Source: Patagioenas fasciata (Eukaryota > Chordata > Aves > Columbiformes > Columbidae). From it: a DNA stretch of 64,000 nucleotides. The stretch spans positions 2,892,969 through 2,956,968 of the forward strand of contig NC_092525.1 of the NCBI RefSeq assembly GCF_037038585.1, given 5' to 3'. The notes under the pieces are model-generated. The model had not been told where the DNA came from and did not search any database. It saw nothing but the letters and a program-made list of their open reading frames with translations. The translations under genes and the position numbers were made by a program. Shown piece after piece: positions 1 to 10,339 of this stretch (the stretch's first letter is position 1; each line of letters begins with the position of its first letter).

Positions 1-2439
1 TGGGTAAAACCCCATCAATGAGATAAGGCACTTTCATAGTCTGGTTTGTTTGCAGGCTGCCTGCGCGAGACGTGGGCGACACCAGCGCGTTGGGTCTGCG
101 CATTTTGGTAAATTGGGTAAATTAAAAAGAAATAAAAAACTAAAGAGGAAAACGAGAAAACAATAAATAAAAGAGAAAAACAAGGGAACAGTAATTTGAT
201 AAAGGTACCTTTAGTGATTTTGCTGTTTGTGCCTTAGCAATTGTGTAATTGTTTGTGTCTTTAGTGATTTGTTGTTACTTATGTCTTGGGTGATTTTATA
301 GTCCAATACTTACGGTTAACCAATTGTTTGTTATTGTGATTGTGAAATAGGTAGTGGACAAGGGACAGGAGGGATTCGAAAGAAGTCCCCCCCGGCTGTA
401 TTTTGTGACATTGGAAAAGGATCGTTTGACTCCCTGGGGAAAGCTACCAGGGGGAATCTGATTGAATATTGTAATTAATGGTGGCCACTGTAAAGAATAT
501 TAATATGCTGCACAGGTCTGGGTGGGTATACCTTGAGATGTGTAGTATAGCAATGCACTACATGTAATATATAGTAAGATATATGTTTTAAATCATATAT
601 TGTCTATTATATAATGCATATTACACAATACAAAATGTTACATACGCATTGTATTTGAAAAAGGACAATCAGGGAAAGAAATTGAAACCAGTAAAAGGTT
701 TGTTGACGAACAGATATTGGTGTAGAATACACAGAGAACATTAGATCAGGATTGTCCCTTGGTGAATGCAGGGTGGCATCCTGATGTCCTTATATCGGGG
801 GACAGGCTGAATTGGTATGGACAGTGCATTTTATACGGGATTGGACACGCTGTGCCTAAAGCTGTAAATACGCCAAAGCCTTCTGAGATAAAACAGGATC
901 GTCTGTGCCTCATTTGCTACACCCCTTTACCTGTTTCCCAAATTGATTTAGACTGTATTTACCATTGTAAAAATAGAGCTTTCCCCCTTTAATTTTTGTC
1001 ATGTATTGTAATTCATAGAGATATTGGAGCCCGTCCTACCTAAACTGTAGAAAAGACAGCAGCCATGTGTATTTTTAAATAAAGATTAAATCAAGTCTGC
1101 TAGCTCATTATCTTTAAGCGTTCTACTGTGATCACCTCCCTCCCAAGGTTTTGTGTCTATTGTATCAGGGCCTGACACCCACGGCCACAGTGGATGAATC
1201 ACCATGGGCACAGCACCAGGACCCGCTTGTTGGTGTCCAGGGTATCCACTCCAGCAGACACTGTTAGTAAAAGAGCACATCATGGAACTGGAGAACCATC
1301 GAATTGTGTCATTATACACATTCACTGCTCTTTTTTCTGCTTTATACCCCTGGTAGCTTTTTAAAATGGCACAGTTTGAAAAGGATTTCTGTTTTGGCCC
1401 TGCACACGGAGGCTGATTTTCCTTTTCTAGGGCCTTCCACCCGGTTCACCGCACCCGTGTGATCACTGCGCTGCACGTGGGCAAAATCAGCTGTGCCCTG
1501 TGTTTCTCCCGTAAAATAGTAAGAACGCTAATACAATCGTGCCAGGAACTACCTTCACTGTGAATATTTGAAGGAACCCACTGCTAATGTATTGTTAATG
1601 GGTACTTGCATTGGGGATTAGATGCAACAAAAATCCATACTTTCTTTTATCCTTTGCTGTACAGGAGGTGGTTGAACTTTTCTATAGCAGATTCAATCAC
1701 CTGTTGTAAAGCGAGATGGTTGTCTCCTGTGAGGAAGCAGGGTAGATTTACCCATGCTCTATAAGCACCATGGATGAGCTATATAGAGTAACAGCTTAAA
1801 AACAAACCAACCGACAACAAGAAGCTAACGATCAAAACAACAAAAGGAAAAAAACCCCAAACAAACCAACCCAAAAGCGCAGAGGCTCCTGAACGCCCCC
1901 TCTCAGTGCTGTGATGTCCGTTTCCAGGGAGCCCGTGGGGTGTCCCCACAACCGCAGACACAGGTGACCCGGCTGGGTGGTGCCAGCAGAGAACAGTTGG
2001 TGTGACCCAGCCCGCTGCGCTGCCCTGGGAAAGCCGGGGACAAAGGGCCGGGCCGGGGCATGGGGAGGTTGGTTCCAGCTCACGGATCAGCTCACAGCGA
2101 CTGCGGAAACAGCCCCGAGCCGGGACGGGCCCGGCCGTGTGCTCCTGTCCCCCGCCGCGGGGGTCCTGGCTCTGGACATCGTTGCACAGGATCGTTTGAG
2201 AACCGTTCCTGAAGGATGCGCAGCGCCCAGAGCAGCAGCGCCTGCCCGGCTGCTGCTCAGCCGAGGGTAAGGGCTGGAACTGACCCTGTAGCAGCAGCAG
2301 AGCTGCCACAGCTGCGGGCGAGCCGAGTTACTGCTGCAGACAAGACACGGGGCACAGGGAGAGGCAATGTATTTTATTAGGACAGAAGGCATCTTTAGGA
2401 AAAAAACACATTTTAGCAATGTCGGGCTATTATCTTTTA
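1..2439. other. AT-rich left flank, no supported gene
   Basis: Mostly AT-rich sequence with short, stop-interrupted frames. An imperfect repeat of about 45 bp around TTTAGTGATTT lies near 210-305, and 540-640 is very AT-rich. A polyadenylation-type AATAAA is at 1078-1083 on the plus strand. Two short open stretches (759-992 plus, 1086-1325 minus) lack recognisable domains. The stretch about 395-560 has the look of an eroded retroviral internal region, but stops in every frame prevent a firm call. GC content rises from about 1870 onward into the CpG island. Confidence 0.5.
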
Positions 2440-2561
2440 TCAGTGTGTCTGCCATGTGCGCGGCTCTGGGAAAGCGCGTTCGGGGAGCTCAGGCTGCCCA
2501 CGGGTCAAGAAAAAGCGCCCGCGCTGCGGGGCCCGGGGGGCGCTGCGTGACCGCGCTCGGT

Positions 2562-2595
2562 GCTGCCGTCTGGTGGCCACCGCCCGGAACTGCAG
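2562..2595 (-). promoter_or_regulatory. Extended CTCF-type motif 1
   Basis: On the minus strand the core reads CCACCAGACGGCAGC, one mismatch from the published CTCF core (CCASYAGRKGGCRS). An upstream TGCAGTTCC block lies at the spacing of the extended two-part CTCF motif. It sits inside the first CpG island. Two further copies with the same internal spacing occur at 3995 and 10188. Motif recognition is by eye; binding is inferred. Confidence 0.6.
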
Positions 2596-3110
2596 CTGGG
2601 GAGCGGCGCCCGGTGCCCGTGCCGGGGGTAAGAGGGGGACTCTGCCGCTGCGGGTGGCGTCGTGCCCGTCAGAAAGGGGGGGGGCAGCGGTCGGACGAGC
2701 AGCCGGGAAAAAACGAGGCCCCCGGCTCTCCCGGGGAGGCCCCGCTGCGAGGGGAACGGGCGAGGCGGCGGCAGGAGGCGGCGGCGTCTCCTCGGTCCCG
2801 GGCACAGGGGAGAGAAACCTGCCGGCCGGAGCTCCTTAGGGCTCTCTCTGTTCACAATGAATTTAAGGGTAGGTGACCACCCGCCCCCCTTGTCAGCGTA
2901 AAGCAAAGGAGCGCGGTTTGTTGTTTCCTTTCAAACGCGGCTGCTGGAAGCCGCGCGGGCAAAGGGCGTGGGGGTCCCGGCAGGGCGGAGAGCAGACGGG
3001 TGAGGGTGCAGAGCGGGCCAATCAGATGGCGCGGGAAGGCTGGGGGGGGGGGGCCGGATCGCTGATAGGCTGCCAAGGCACGTCAATTGCCATTCTGTCC
3101 GCCACTCAGA

Positions 3111-3345
3111 TTGCCGGAGGGGCGGGTGTCGGAGGCTCCGTACTGCGCATGAGCAAACTGCGAGTACTGATGGGCCGAGAGAATGGTGATTGACTGGTTC
3201 TCGGCAGCCAATCGTGTTGCGGAAGGGGGCGGGTGCTGCTGCCTTGCTACTGTGCATGCCCAAACTGCGAGCGCTGATAGGCGGAGAAAATGGTGATTGA
3301 CGTGCCTAGGCAGGCTATCATTTTGCCGGAGGGGCGGAGCATCCA
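3111..3345 (+). repeat. 106-bp tandem promoter repeat
   Basis: Two complete copies and a partial third begin with TTGC(C/G)GGAGGGG-like sequence at about 3111, 3217 and 3323. Each full copy carries a GC box, a GCGCATG/GTGCATG element resembling an NRF-1 half site followed by AAACTGCGAG, a GCTGATAGGC-like element and an inverted CCAAT (GTGATTGAC). The repeat therefore multiplies a set of promoter elements just upstream of the likely start near 3340-3400. Copies differ by roughly a quarter of their bases, so the duplication is not recent. Confidence 0.6.
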
Positions 3346-3994
3346 ATAGGAGGACAGTGTGGAGGGGTGGAAAGCAGCCAATCAGCGCGGGTCCTGGCGA
3401 GCGGGTCCGTGGTGTCTCGGGGTGAGTGCCGGGAATTAACGGGAACGGGGGTGGGGGCGGTTGCGGAGCGGTTGCTGCAACCGGCGCCCGGGGACCTGGA
3501 GGTAGGCGGCTCAGGGCAGCCCTTCGTGAGGTCCCCGGAGGCGGCAGAAAGGCAGAGGGGAAGGAGGCGACAGCTGGGAGCCTCCCGCCGCGGGACGGTG
3601 GGAGAGTGCGAGGGGAACGGAGCGGCGAAAGAGGCGGCAGGTGACTGCGTCCGCGGCGAGGGTGACCGTGCCGTTGGAACGGGGGGAGTGGGATGGGCCG
3701 GCGCGGTGAGGAGGCGTTCGGTTCGGTTTCCCCGCTGCCCTTACGGCCGAGCTGGCGAAGCTGGTGGGAGCGAAGGCGTGGTGGCAGGCTCGGTGGCGTG
3801 GCGGGTCGGGCGCCGCTTCGCCGGGAGCTCGGGGCGAGGCCCGGCGGGTTCTGTGTTCTGTACGTGCGGCTTTCGTTCCGCGGCTCTCTGTGTGCTTTTT
3901 TGTTTTGTCGCGTTTGTTTTCTGGGGTTTATTTTGTGAGGTTCCCGCGAAACGCGGCACGACCGCTCGCCCGGCGCTGCCGCGGCCGTCTCAGT

Positions 3995-4028
3995 GCTGCC
4001 GCCCTGTGGCGAAACTCGGGTACTGCAG
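3995..4028 (-). promoter_or_regulatory. Extended CTCF-type motif 2 (weaker core)
   Basis: The minus-strand core is CCACAGGGCGGCAGC, with TGCAGTACC upstream at exactly the same offset as in motifs 1 and 3. The core departs from consensus at more positions than motif 1. It marks the 3' edge of the first CpG island. Confidence 0.45.
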
Positions 4029-4149
4029 CGCACGGCCGGGGGAAGAGGCACCGTTTGACCCGAAGCGGTCAGAAGTGCCAGAAACCAACGTCAGAACCGG
4101 CAGGAGCTGCGTCTTCGCAGTTCTGTCAGCATTGATCTTAGGACTCTGA

Positions 4150-5060
4150 TTTTGATGCTAGTCGTTTTTACTTACATTACGCTACAGTGTTCTGTTTGGT
4201 ACTGCTAGTGGGTAACAAATAATTGTGCTGTACCACAACACGAGATGATAATATTTCGTAGATTTATACTGCCAAAGAGTTTGCAAGTATATTGAAAAGG
4301 GGGAAATTCAAGAGAAGCTACCAAGTTAATGTATACTGCGATGAAGTTATAGAAGATGTACCCTTCATTAACCGGTTCACGTGAGGTAAATGCTTTCTGA
4401 CCGCCTGCACGATGAGGGGATGTTTTTCACGTTTTAGATCCTTCTGCACGACAAGAGGGAGACAGAAGATTTAATAACACATTGTTTAGAAGCTGAGAGC
4501 TTAGTTTATATTTAACTAATAGATGTGTTGTGAGTGAGAAACTAAACATTTATAAGTAACTTCATCAATTATTTCTTAGGCTAGATATATAGTATGTTCA
4601 AAATTTAAAACAATTGTAATTAATATGTAGCAGCTGTGTGACTATAAGCAATGCAAGAGTATCCAGTCGTGGGAGCACTTACAGAGGACGACCCCCAGAG
4701 CTCCCCAGTGCAGATGAAAGAAACATTGCCTGCTTAACGGTGTAATTGACTCTGCTGTCAAGCTTATTTCTCCGTTTCAGTACGAGCCCATCCCGTGGCC
4801 TCACAGGGCTGTGTCCTGTGGCGGTGCTGTGGGGAAGGGGCGAGATGCTTTCCTGCACCGGTGGATGTGTTTGCTTTTATGCTGAGCGTGTCCTAAACGG
4901 TGTCAGTTTGTCTTAATGCTGTCTGGCGTTGCTGCAGTTGCTCTGGTTTTTTGAGGATGCCTTGTGTTTTGAGGTGGCCCGTTTCCCTCGAATCCTCCGT
5001 TAGCTCAGCTGCTCTCCTGTCCCTTCTTCTGACTAATTCCTCTGCTTTCTCCTGCTCTAT
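4150..5060. other. AT-rich spacer
   Basis: No open frame of note, no recognisable repeat and no RNA gene. The last 60 bp become pyrimidine-rich and end in an acceptor-like TTTTTTTCAG at 5060-5069. Confidence 0.5.
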
Positions 5061-5069
5061 TTTTTTCAG

Positions 5070-6044
5070 AGGCTGAACTCTAATTTGGAATTTCTGTGTT
5101 TCTGAGGGGGAGCTGTGAACGCCCGATGCTCAGCAGACCCCCCAGCCCAGGCGGGGAATGGAACCTGGGGAGCAGCGCCCAGGTGGGAGACGCGGCGCCG
5201 TCCTCCGTCCCCAGCGTGCGGCAGAGGAGCAGGAGGCGACAGCCGGCCGGGGGCAGACGCCGGGTGCGTCCCCAGCTCGCCAGAGCTCCCGCCGAGCCTC
5301 CTCCCGCGGCCCCGCTCGCCCCGTGCAGCCGCCCCCAGCTCCGGCAGCTCCTGCGAACCCGTCCCGTGTTCCTGGGCCGCTCCCAAGCCCCGTCGTGAAG
5401 GCGGCAAGCCGGCCCTCGGCACCTCTCCGGTGGCCCCTGCGGAAGGAGCAGGCTGGGGCAGGGGTGAGCTACGGTGCTAACGGCCGCTGCTTCTTCTCTC
5501 CCTCTCCCAGAGGCCGCGCTGAGGATGTGGCCGTTCACTCCCAGCCCGGGGGATGCCGTTGGCTGCGCCCGCCTCGGGCTGGCGAGGCTCGTCTGGCAGC
5601 GTGGCGGGAGAAGGGACAGGGGAGCACGTCCCGTGCGTGGACGGGGGCTGCTGCTGCTGGAGCCAGAGAGGTTGGGGAGAGGTAAAGAGGAAGAAATGCG
5701 GGGCCGTCGGCCCAATGTCCGCTTCCTGCAGCGGGCGAGAGAGCGAGCCCCACTCTCCGGGTGGCGAAGGCTCCCTCTGCGCGGCGTGCGGCGGGCCGGG
5801 GGCCAACGTGCGCGGCAGGGTCCGTGCGCGTATCCTGGAGCGGGACGGCTGCCTGGCGAGCGAGCCAGCGAGGCTCCATGTCCCCGAAGCCTCGTCTCGT
5901 AGGAGCCCTGACACCCCACCGTGTTCTCCTAGGCTGAGGACGGCCGAGCGCCCCGAGTTACCGGAGAGGAAGGGAGGAGAGAAGGAGACGGGAGCGTCTG
6001 AGCTGTTAGAAGCCTCCTGGCAGCCACCGAAAGCGAGAGCCGCT
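5070..6044 (+). other. GC-rich block with three candidate exons
   Basis: Splice-like signals delimit 5070-5463 (acceptor TTTTTTCAG, donor GGG|GTGAGC), 5511-5681 (acceptor CCTCTCCCAG, donor GAG|GTAAAG) and 5933-6044 (acceptor TTCTCCTAG, donor GCT|GTGAGT). The whole block is CpG-rich and open in several frames on both strands, so open length says little about coding. The first gap is only 47 bp, below the usual vertebrate intron size, so 5070-5681 may be one exon. It could be 5' non-coding exons of a transcript from the CpG island at 2440-4110. No protein domain recognised. Confidence 0.3.
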
Positions 6045-6109
6045 GTGAGTCCCTGGCCCTCGGGGCCTCGTCCCCGGCTTGTGTGTCCTGGTGCCTCCCT
6101 GCCCCTCCT

Positions 6110-6960
6110 TGGTGGTGGTTTTGGTTTATTATTATTATTTTAAAATTTTGCTTCCCTATACCTCTCCTTTTCTCTCTATTTTTGTGTCCTGCTCCATCTT
6201 CTATAGCTGTTTTTCCCTTTTCCATATCTTTGTCTTGATCTGCATCAGTCTCTTTTTTTCCCCACAGTTTCTCTGGCCTGTTCCCTGCTGTTCTTTTCTT
6301 CTCAGTACCTGTACGTGCAGCTCTTATCTCCCACCTTCCTATCTCTCTTCTTCCTGCCTTGCCCTTCTCTCTCTATTCGTTTGTCTTGCTCACTGTTGCT
6401 GGCGTTTTTTGTTCAGCATCTCAGCGTTCCATTCCTCCTTCCTGTTCATCTCTTATTCTTTCTGACCTTTAATGCTGCTCCCTGTCCCATTGTTTCTCGC
6501 TGTATCCCTGTGTCCTGCTCCCTACCCACAGTCATATTCTTCCCTGTCCTGTTGGCCATCCCAGGTTTCTTCCTCCATCTCCATCCTCGCCCCATCTCTT
6601 GGTCCTGCTCCCTACCCACCCCGGTTCCTGTTTCTCTGCCCTTCTCCTTGTCTTACTCCTGGTTTCTCTGTCCTCTTCCCTCTTTGTTTTTGTTTCTCTG
6701 TCGCTCTGCCCTGCTCCCTGTCACTGCATTTCCTCCTTCCTGTCTCTGTCCCGCAGCCCGGCGCCCACTTCTCCTTTGTCTGTCTCTCCCACTGCCCATT
6801 CTAGGATTTTTCCCACCGTCTCTGTCTCCTGCTCCTTGTCTCTCATTTTGGCCTCTTCTTCCCTTTGCCCTGCTCCCTGGCCCTTTTGCCCCTCTCTCTG
6901 TGTCACCTTGTCTTGCTCCCTGTCGCTATCTTTCTCTGGCAAGCTTACCCTCCTTTTCAA
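6110..6960. repeat. Pyrimidine-rich degenerate minisatellite
   Basis: About 850 bp of C+T-rich sequence on the plus strand. The phrase CTGCTCCCTG(T/A)CC or close variants recurs at about 6474, 6510, 6605, 6711, 6828, 6867 and 6913, with spacings near multiples of 35-48 bp. Purines are nearly absent over long stretches, so the minus strand is a GA tract. The long open frames here (for example 6315-7151 plus) are a by-product of composition. It ends sharply near 6950. Confidence 0.6.
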
Positions 6961-7164
6961 AGGAATCACAAAATCACTTTGTTGGAAAAGATAACTGCAA
7001 TTTAAAATATCTTTACCCTTTGAAGAAACAGCCTGGAAAAGATAATTTTTGGTTTTTTTCAGTGGGGCGGTTCACGAGGACAGATGGGCTGCTGGGCTCT
7101 TCAATGACAGCATCCAGGGCGAGGAAGGAAATCTTGGCTATACTTGGGTGATATCTGTGTCTGT

Positions 7165-7285
7165 GTTCTGTGTGTATCTGGGAAAATGTGTTCTAGGGAA
7201 CTCAGGCTGCCAATGAGTCAAAAATGGCCTGGTTATCCAAAAAACGCAAACGCTCCAGTGGCCGTATCAACAGCTGTACTGAAGA
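7165..7285 (+). repeat. Decayed partial copy of the 2460-2600 segment
   Basis: TCTGGGAAA, GTTC, CTCAGGCTGCC and GTCAA occur in the same order and spacing here and at about 2463-2510. The later TGGCC...CTGTACTG resembles the CTCF-side sequence near 2575-2595. CpGs in the 2460 copy are TG or CA here, as expected from methylation decay. The CTCF core itself is not preserved. Confidence 0.35.
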
Positions 7286-7389
7286 TGGTGCAAAAGACTT
7301 TTTTCTCCACTCAACTGTAACCTTCACAAGAAAAAAGGAAGTGTCAGGTTCCTCTCCAGCTTTGTTCTGAAGGGCTTTTCCTCTTTCAG

Positions 7390-7488
7390 CTGGATGTCTG
7401 CTGCCACCGTTTCACCGCGGTTGCCCCGTCTTCTGCTACAGAAGTACCAGACAGACAGAAGGAATCCAGAGCGGTCTGCCCATACAAG
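7390..7488 (+). other. Candidate 99-bp internal exon
   Basis: Bounded by a polypyrimidine acceptor (CTCTTTCAG, 7381-7389) and a donor ACAAG|GTACGG. Its length is a multiple of three and two frames are open. One frame starts with an ATG four bases in and reads MSAATVSPRLPRLLLQKYQT and onward to HTR. The protein family is not recognised. No neighbouring exon could be linked to it. Confidence 0.3.
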
Positions 7489-7499
7489 GTACGGCTAGG

Positions 7500-9500
7500 A
7501 CGCGTGTCTGCACTTTTCCTGAGGTACTTGTAGAGTGGACTTTAAAGTTAACATTAAGAATGCACCGACTCTCCTTCTATATTTTTAATACGAAATATTT
7601 TACCAGGAGTACTAAAAATAAGGTCTGTTCTGGAGCACGGTACACCTGTGCAGAGCTCACCTCCCTCTGGTTATTTTCTCTTCCTGAAAGCGTAATCTTC
7701 TGTTTCTGTGGGCTTACTATTGAATGATACTATGGAAATGATTTTGTACTAAAAGAGGAAAGGAGGTGTTTGTAAGAGTTCAGATGTCCAGAAGAAACAA
7801 CCTGATTCAATGACAAATGCTTTGTTCTTTTTCACTCAATAGGTTTTTAAAATATCTTAGAATAGTACTCAAAAAGCTGACAGAGATACAGGCACCTGGG
7901 CAAATCGGTTTTGTTCTGCGTGTTTGCCAGGTGTTCCCAAGAAGCACTTTCAGCCTCGTAACTGGTGGCGGTGAGTCCATGCGTGGTTTGGATGAGTTAT
8001 TGTTTCAATAGTGACTTTTTTCTCTTAACCTACAGTGTGTAGTTCTGACTTCAGTTGGTAAGAAATCTTCCAAAACGGCAGCATTCCTCATTCCAAGAAG
8101 CTGCATTTTATGAACCTGCCCTCCGAGTGGATCTTCCCAGGTGATGTAGTGGGCAGTGGCCTCATCAACAACAGGACTGTTCATTTTCTTTGAAACAACC
8201 AACCAAAGTCCATTTCCTTCCGCAGAGCCCAGCACAGCAGGCCTGGCAAAGGTTGGTGGCACCGCTGGGCTTTGGGTTCCCGGTTGCGACAGTCGAGCTG
8301 TCACGGTCACAGAAACGTGTTCCCCTGTGTGCTGCAGTGCAGCCAAAAGTGTTCGTGAGTCTGATGCTCCTTTTTCGTAGCCTTATGCTGCACTGCAGGA
8401 ATGGGGATATTTATTTATTTTTTAAAGTAAACCCATGTCTTCTATCTCACTGATTTTCCTATCAATGAAACTTAAAGCAAATAAAATGGTCTAATTTACA
8501 TGTTGACTTCCATAGTTAAGAGTTATTGTTGAGTAGGTGCAGCATATAATTTATTAGGTGTACTTAAGCAGATGGGTATTTGTTCTAAAAACTGAAAAAG
8601 AGAGGCAACTGGATGCTATGAGTGTTTCCCCAATATCTGACAGCGTGCTCTGACGTACTTTGTTTCTGTCTGGCTCTCAGTGGCGCTTTTCCCTGGCAGG
8701 TCGGGGTGTCCCTCGTGCTTGAGCCGTGCAGCTGGCCACGTGTCACTGCTCATCGTGCCACACGCCAAGTGTGAATCGATAGCTCTGTCTAAATATACAT
8801 AAATGTAATAATATGATTGTAACAATATGCCAACATCTGCAAGTCTAGAAAGATATTTGTGTCCAAAGAGAAGGCTAAACAGGTGCGTAAGTATAAATGG
8901 ATATTCTAGATAATAAGTGGTGATATATATAAGCATAAACAGATATTCTGTATAAGTTTAAGCAGATATATACATGTAAATGCATAGGCAAGTGTGTAGA
9001 TGTCTAAGTAGATATATATTACAGTGGAAATAGATGATATATATGAATCAAATATATTCCCTAAATACATACGTATGTGTAAAAAGAGACATAGGAGTCA
9101 ATGTCAGTGATGTACAAGGTTTTTAAAATGCAAAGAAATTCTGTTTATAGAAAGGATTAAAAAACTCATCCTTACCCGGAAATGTCTCTGGCGGGTGCAC
9201 TTGAGGGAAAGGCCTGAGCTGCCCCCAGGGAGCAGAACGGCACCCGCACCTGGTCAGCGGTGGGAGCAGGGGCTGGGGGGCTCTGTGTGCGAGCCAGACG
9301 CTTCGTTCCATAACTGCGGCAGCCGGGGAGCTGCTGCGAGCTCTCTGCTGAATGACTGACTGTGTGGTGATGGTTTTTACTACTCACAGGGCACTGGGCG
9401 AGCCCCATTTAGTTTTCTTGTAATCTAACTTAAGTAAAAGCGTACTGAATAGAATTAATCACCCGACTTACAAGGCTGTGTGTCGTCTTTGTGTTTGTGT
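7500..9500. other. Spacer with isolated fossil-like reading frames
   Basis: No gene supported. The minus-strand frame 8005-8346 (113 codons) has a coding-like C-terminal half with mixed charged and hydrophobic residues (for example ITWEDPLGGQVHKMQLLGM). An acceptor-like site lies in front of KMNSPVV on that strand. It matches nothing I can name and could be a pseudogene exon. An acceptor-like CCTACAG also ends at 8036 on the plus strand. Confidence 0.3.
8780..9090. repeat. Cryptically simple ATATA/GTAGATAT-rich tract
   Basis: Recurrent AGATAT, AAGCAGATAT and ATATATA words, for example around 8890-9040 (AAACAGATATTC, AAGCAGATATATAC, AAGTAGATATATAT), form an imperfect AT-rich repeat of about 40-bp spacing. 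No coding or RNA-gene signal. Confidence 0.45.
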
Positions 9501-9501
9501 G

Positions 9502-9524
9502 TTTTTTTTTTTTTTTTTTTTTTT
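9502..9524 (-). repeat. 23-bp poly-T run
   Basis: An uninterrupted run of 23 T residues, equivalent to a poly-A tail on the minus strand. It could mark a minus-strand retrocopy, but I found no convincing target-site duplication or processed coding sequence to its right. Confidence 0.5.
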
Positions 9525-9644
9525 GAATACGCTCTCTGCTTCATGTTGCTGGGAAAACCGTGTGCTGTAAAGTTCTGCTCATATTTACCAAAAGCAGCTA
9601 CAGGTTACACTGGACATCTGTGAGATCAGGTGTGGTTTGTACTT

Positions 9645-9745
9645 CGCAGGGAAAGAAACAGAAAACAGGAAAAGAAATAGAACGAGAATTAATAGAAGTA
9701 GAAATAATAGAAATAGATGGGGTCGAATAGAAACAGAACAGAGCA
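9645..9745 (+). repeat. A-rich GAAATA/GAAACA simple repeat
   Basis: Repeats of GAAACAG, GAAATAG and AATAGAA words make an imperfect purine-rich microsatellite just upstream of the octamer cluster. Confidence 0.55.
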
Positions 9746-9761
9746 GAGCGTCGTGCCGGAT

Positions 9762-9938
9762 ATGCAAATCTCCTCGGGGCTTGGGCAGGGAGGTGAGTAG
9801 GCGGGGAGAATGCAAATTGAGATTCGAAGCCTGCAAATCAGATTGCGAGAGATAAGAGGAGGGGCGGGGCGCATGGGAACGGCAGGCGGGGCGAGGATGG
9901 GGCGGAGAAATGCAAATCAGAGGCGTGGCTACGCAAAT
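9762..9938 (+). promoter_or_regulatory. Cluster of five octamer (ATGCAAAT) motifs
   Basis: Perfect ATGCAAAT occurs at 9762, 9810 and 9910; one-base variants CTGCAAAT at 9831 and ACGCAAAT at 9931. All are in the same orientation. The 21-bp spacing occurs twice (9810-9831 and 9910-9931). GC boxes (GGGGCGGGGC near 9863, GGGGCG near 9898) are interleaved. Octamers bind POU proteins such as Oct1, Oct2 and Oct4 and are typical of histone H2B, snRNA and some germ-cell promoters. No histone or snRNA gene is seen next to it. Confidence 0.6.
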
Positions 9939-10310
9939 AGGGCACTAGAGAGCTCGAACGGGCCGCCGGGAGGTTCCACCGAGGAGGGTTCTCTGGGTGG
10001 GGTGGTTCTCTAGAGCGGATTCTCTGTTCCGCGTTGTCCCGGGTGACTCGTTTGCTGTGGGTGATCCCGGGTGGTCACCCCGGTGCAGGTCACCTCCGCA
10101 CGCACGCGGACGTTCAGCCCCGGTTCCGCGCATGCGCGGTGGCGCCCCGGTGCTCCCGCGGTGCACCGCCCGCCGGGTGTCGCTGGTGCTGCCGCCCGGT
10201 GGCCACAGCGCGGTACTGCAGCCCGGCGCGGGGAGTGCGGCATCAGGCTCAAACCAGAGCTCAAGCCCTGCGCTTGTGGGACGGCCTAGTAGAGCTGGGC
10301 TTCGGTTTGG
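9880..10310 (+). promoter_or_regulatory. Second CpG island with palindromic NRF-1 site
   Basis: CpG-dense sequence downstream of the octamer cluster. A perfect palindromic NRF-1-type core GCGCATGCGC is at 10128-10137, flanked by further C and G. It contains CTCF-type motif 3. The first exon and gene are not identifiable. Downstream acceptor-like sites lie at 10690 and 11583. Confidence 0.55.
10188..10221 (-). promoter_or_regulatory. Extended CTCF-type motif 3
   Basis: The minus-strand core is CCACCGGGCGGCAGC, with TGCAGTACC upstream at the same offset as motifs 1 and 2. Immediate flanks (GGTGCTGCCG...GGTGGCCAC) closely match motif 1. It lies at the downstream part of the second CpG island. 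Confidence 0.55.
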
Positions 10311-10339
10311 AGGAGTTTTAATGCACGTGTTAAATTCCA

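Larger units (their letters stand above)
2440..4110 (+). promoter_or_regulatory. CpG island with CCAAT- and GC-box-rich promoter
   Basis: Dense CpG and GC boxes run from about 2440 to 4110. Direct CCAAT boxes lie near 3018, 3208 and 3378, with inverted ATTGA/ATTGG forms between them, and GC boxes (GGGGCGG) are interspersed. A donor-like CTCGGG|GTGAGT after 3421 suggests a plus-strand first exon starting near 3340-3400. No TATA box is seen, as is usual for CpG-island promoters. Long open frames on both strands here, such as 3083-4051 on the minus strand, are composition artefacts. The transcript driven by this promoter is unknown; the next good plus-strand acceptor is at 5068-5069. Confidence 0.6.

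Noticed and set aside
395-560. Possible eroded retroviral gag or leader sequence
   Set aside because: Only a few residues in a stop-interrupted frame look suggestive, and there are no LTR borders nearby. Not enough to call an element.
759-992. A 77-codon frame with a Cys-x2-Cys...Cys-x3-Cys pattern at its end, superficially like a small viral zinc-binding protein
   Set aside because: Too short, no second zinc motif, no flanking viral genes, and AT-rich surroundings full of stops. Chance spacing is more likely.
1086-1325. Minus-strand 79-codon frame with coding-like composition
   Set aside because: No domain, no splice signals and no neighbours to support it.
3083-4051. 322-codon minus-strand frame
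   Set aside because: Lies across a CpG island; several frames on both strands are open because stop codons are AT-rich. Proline/arginine-rich translation is typical of such shadows.
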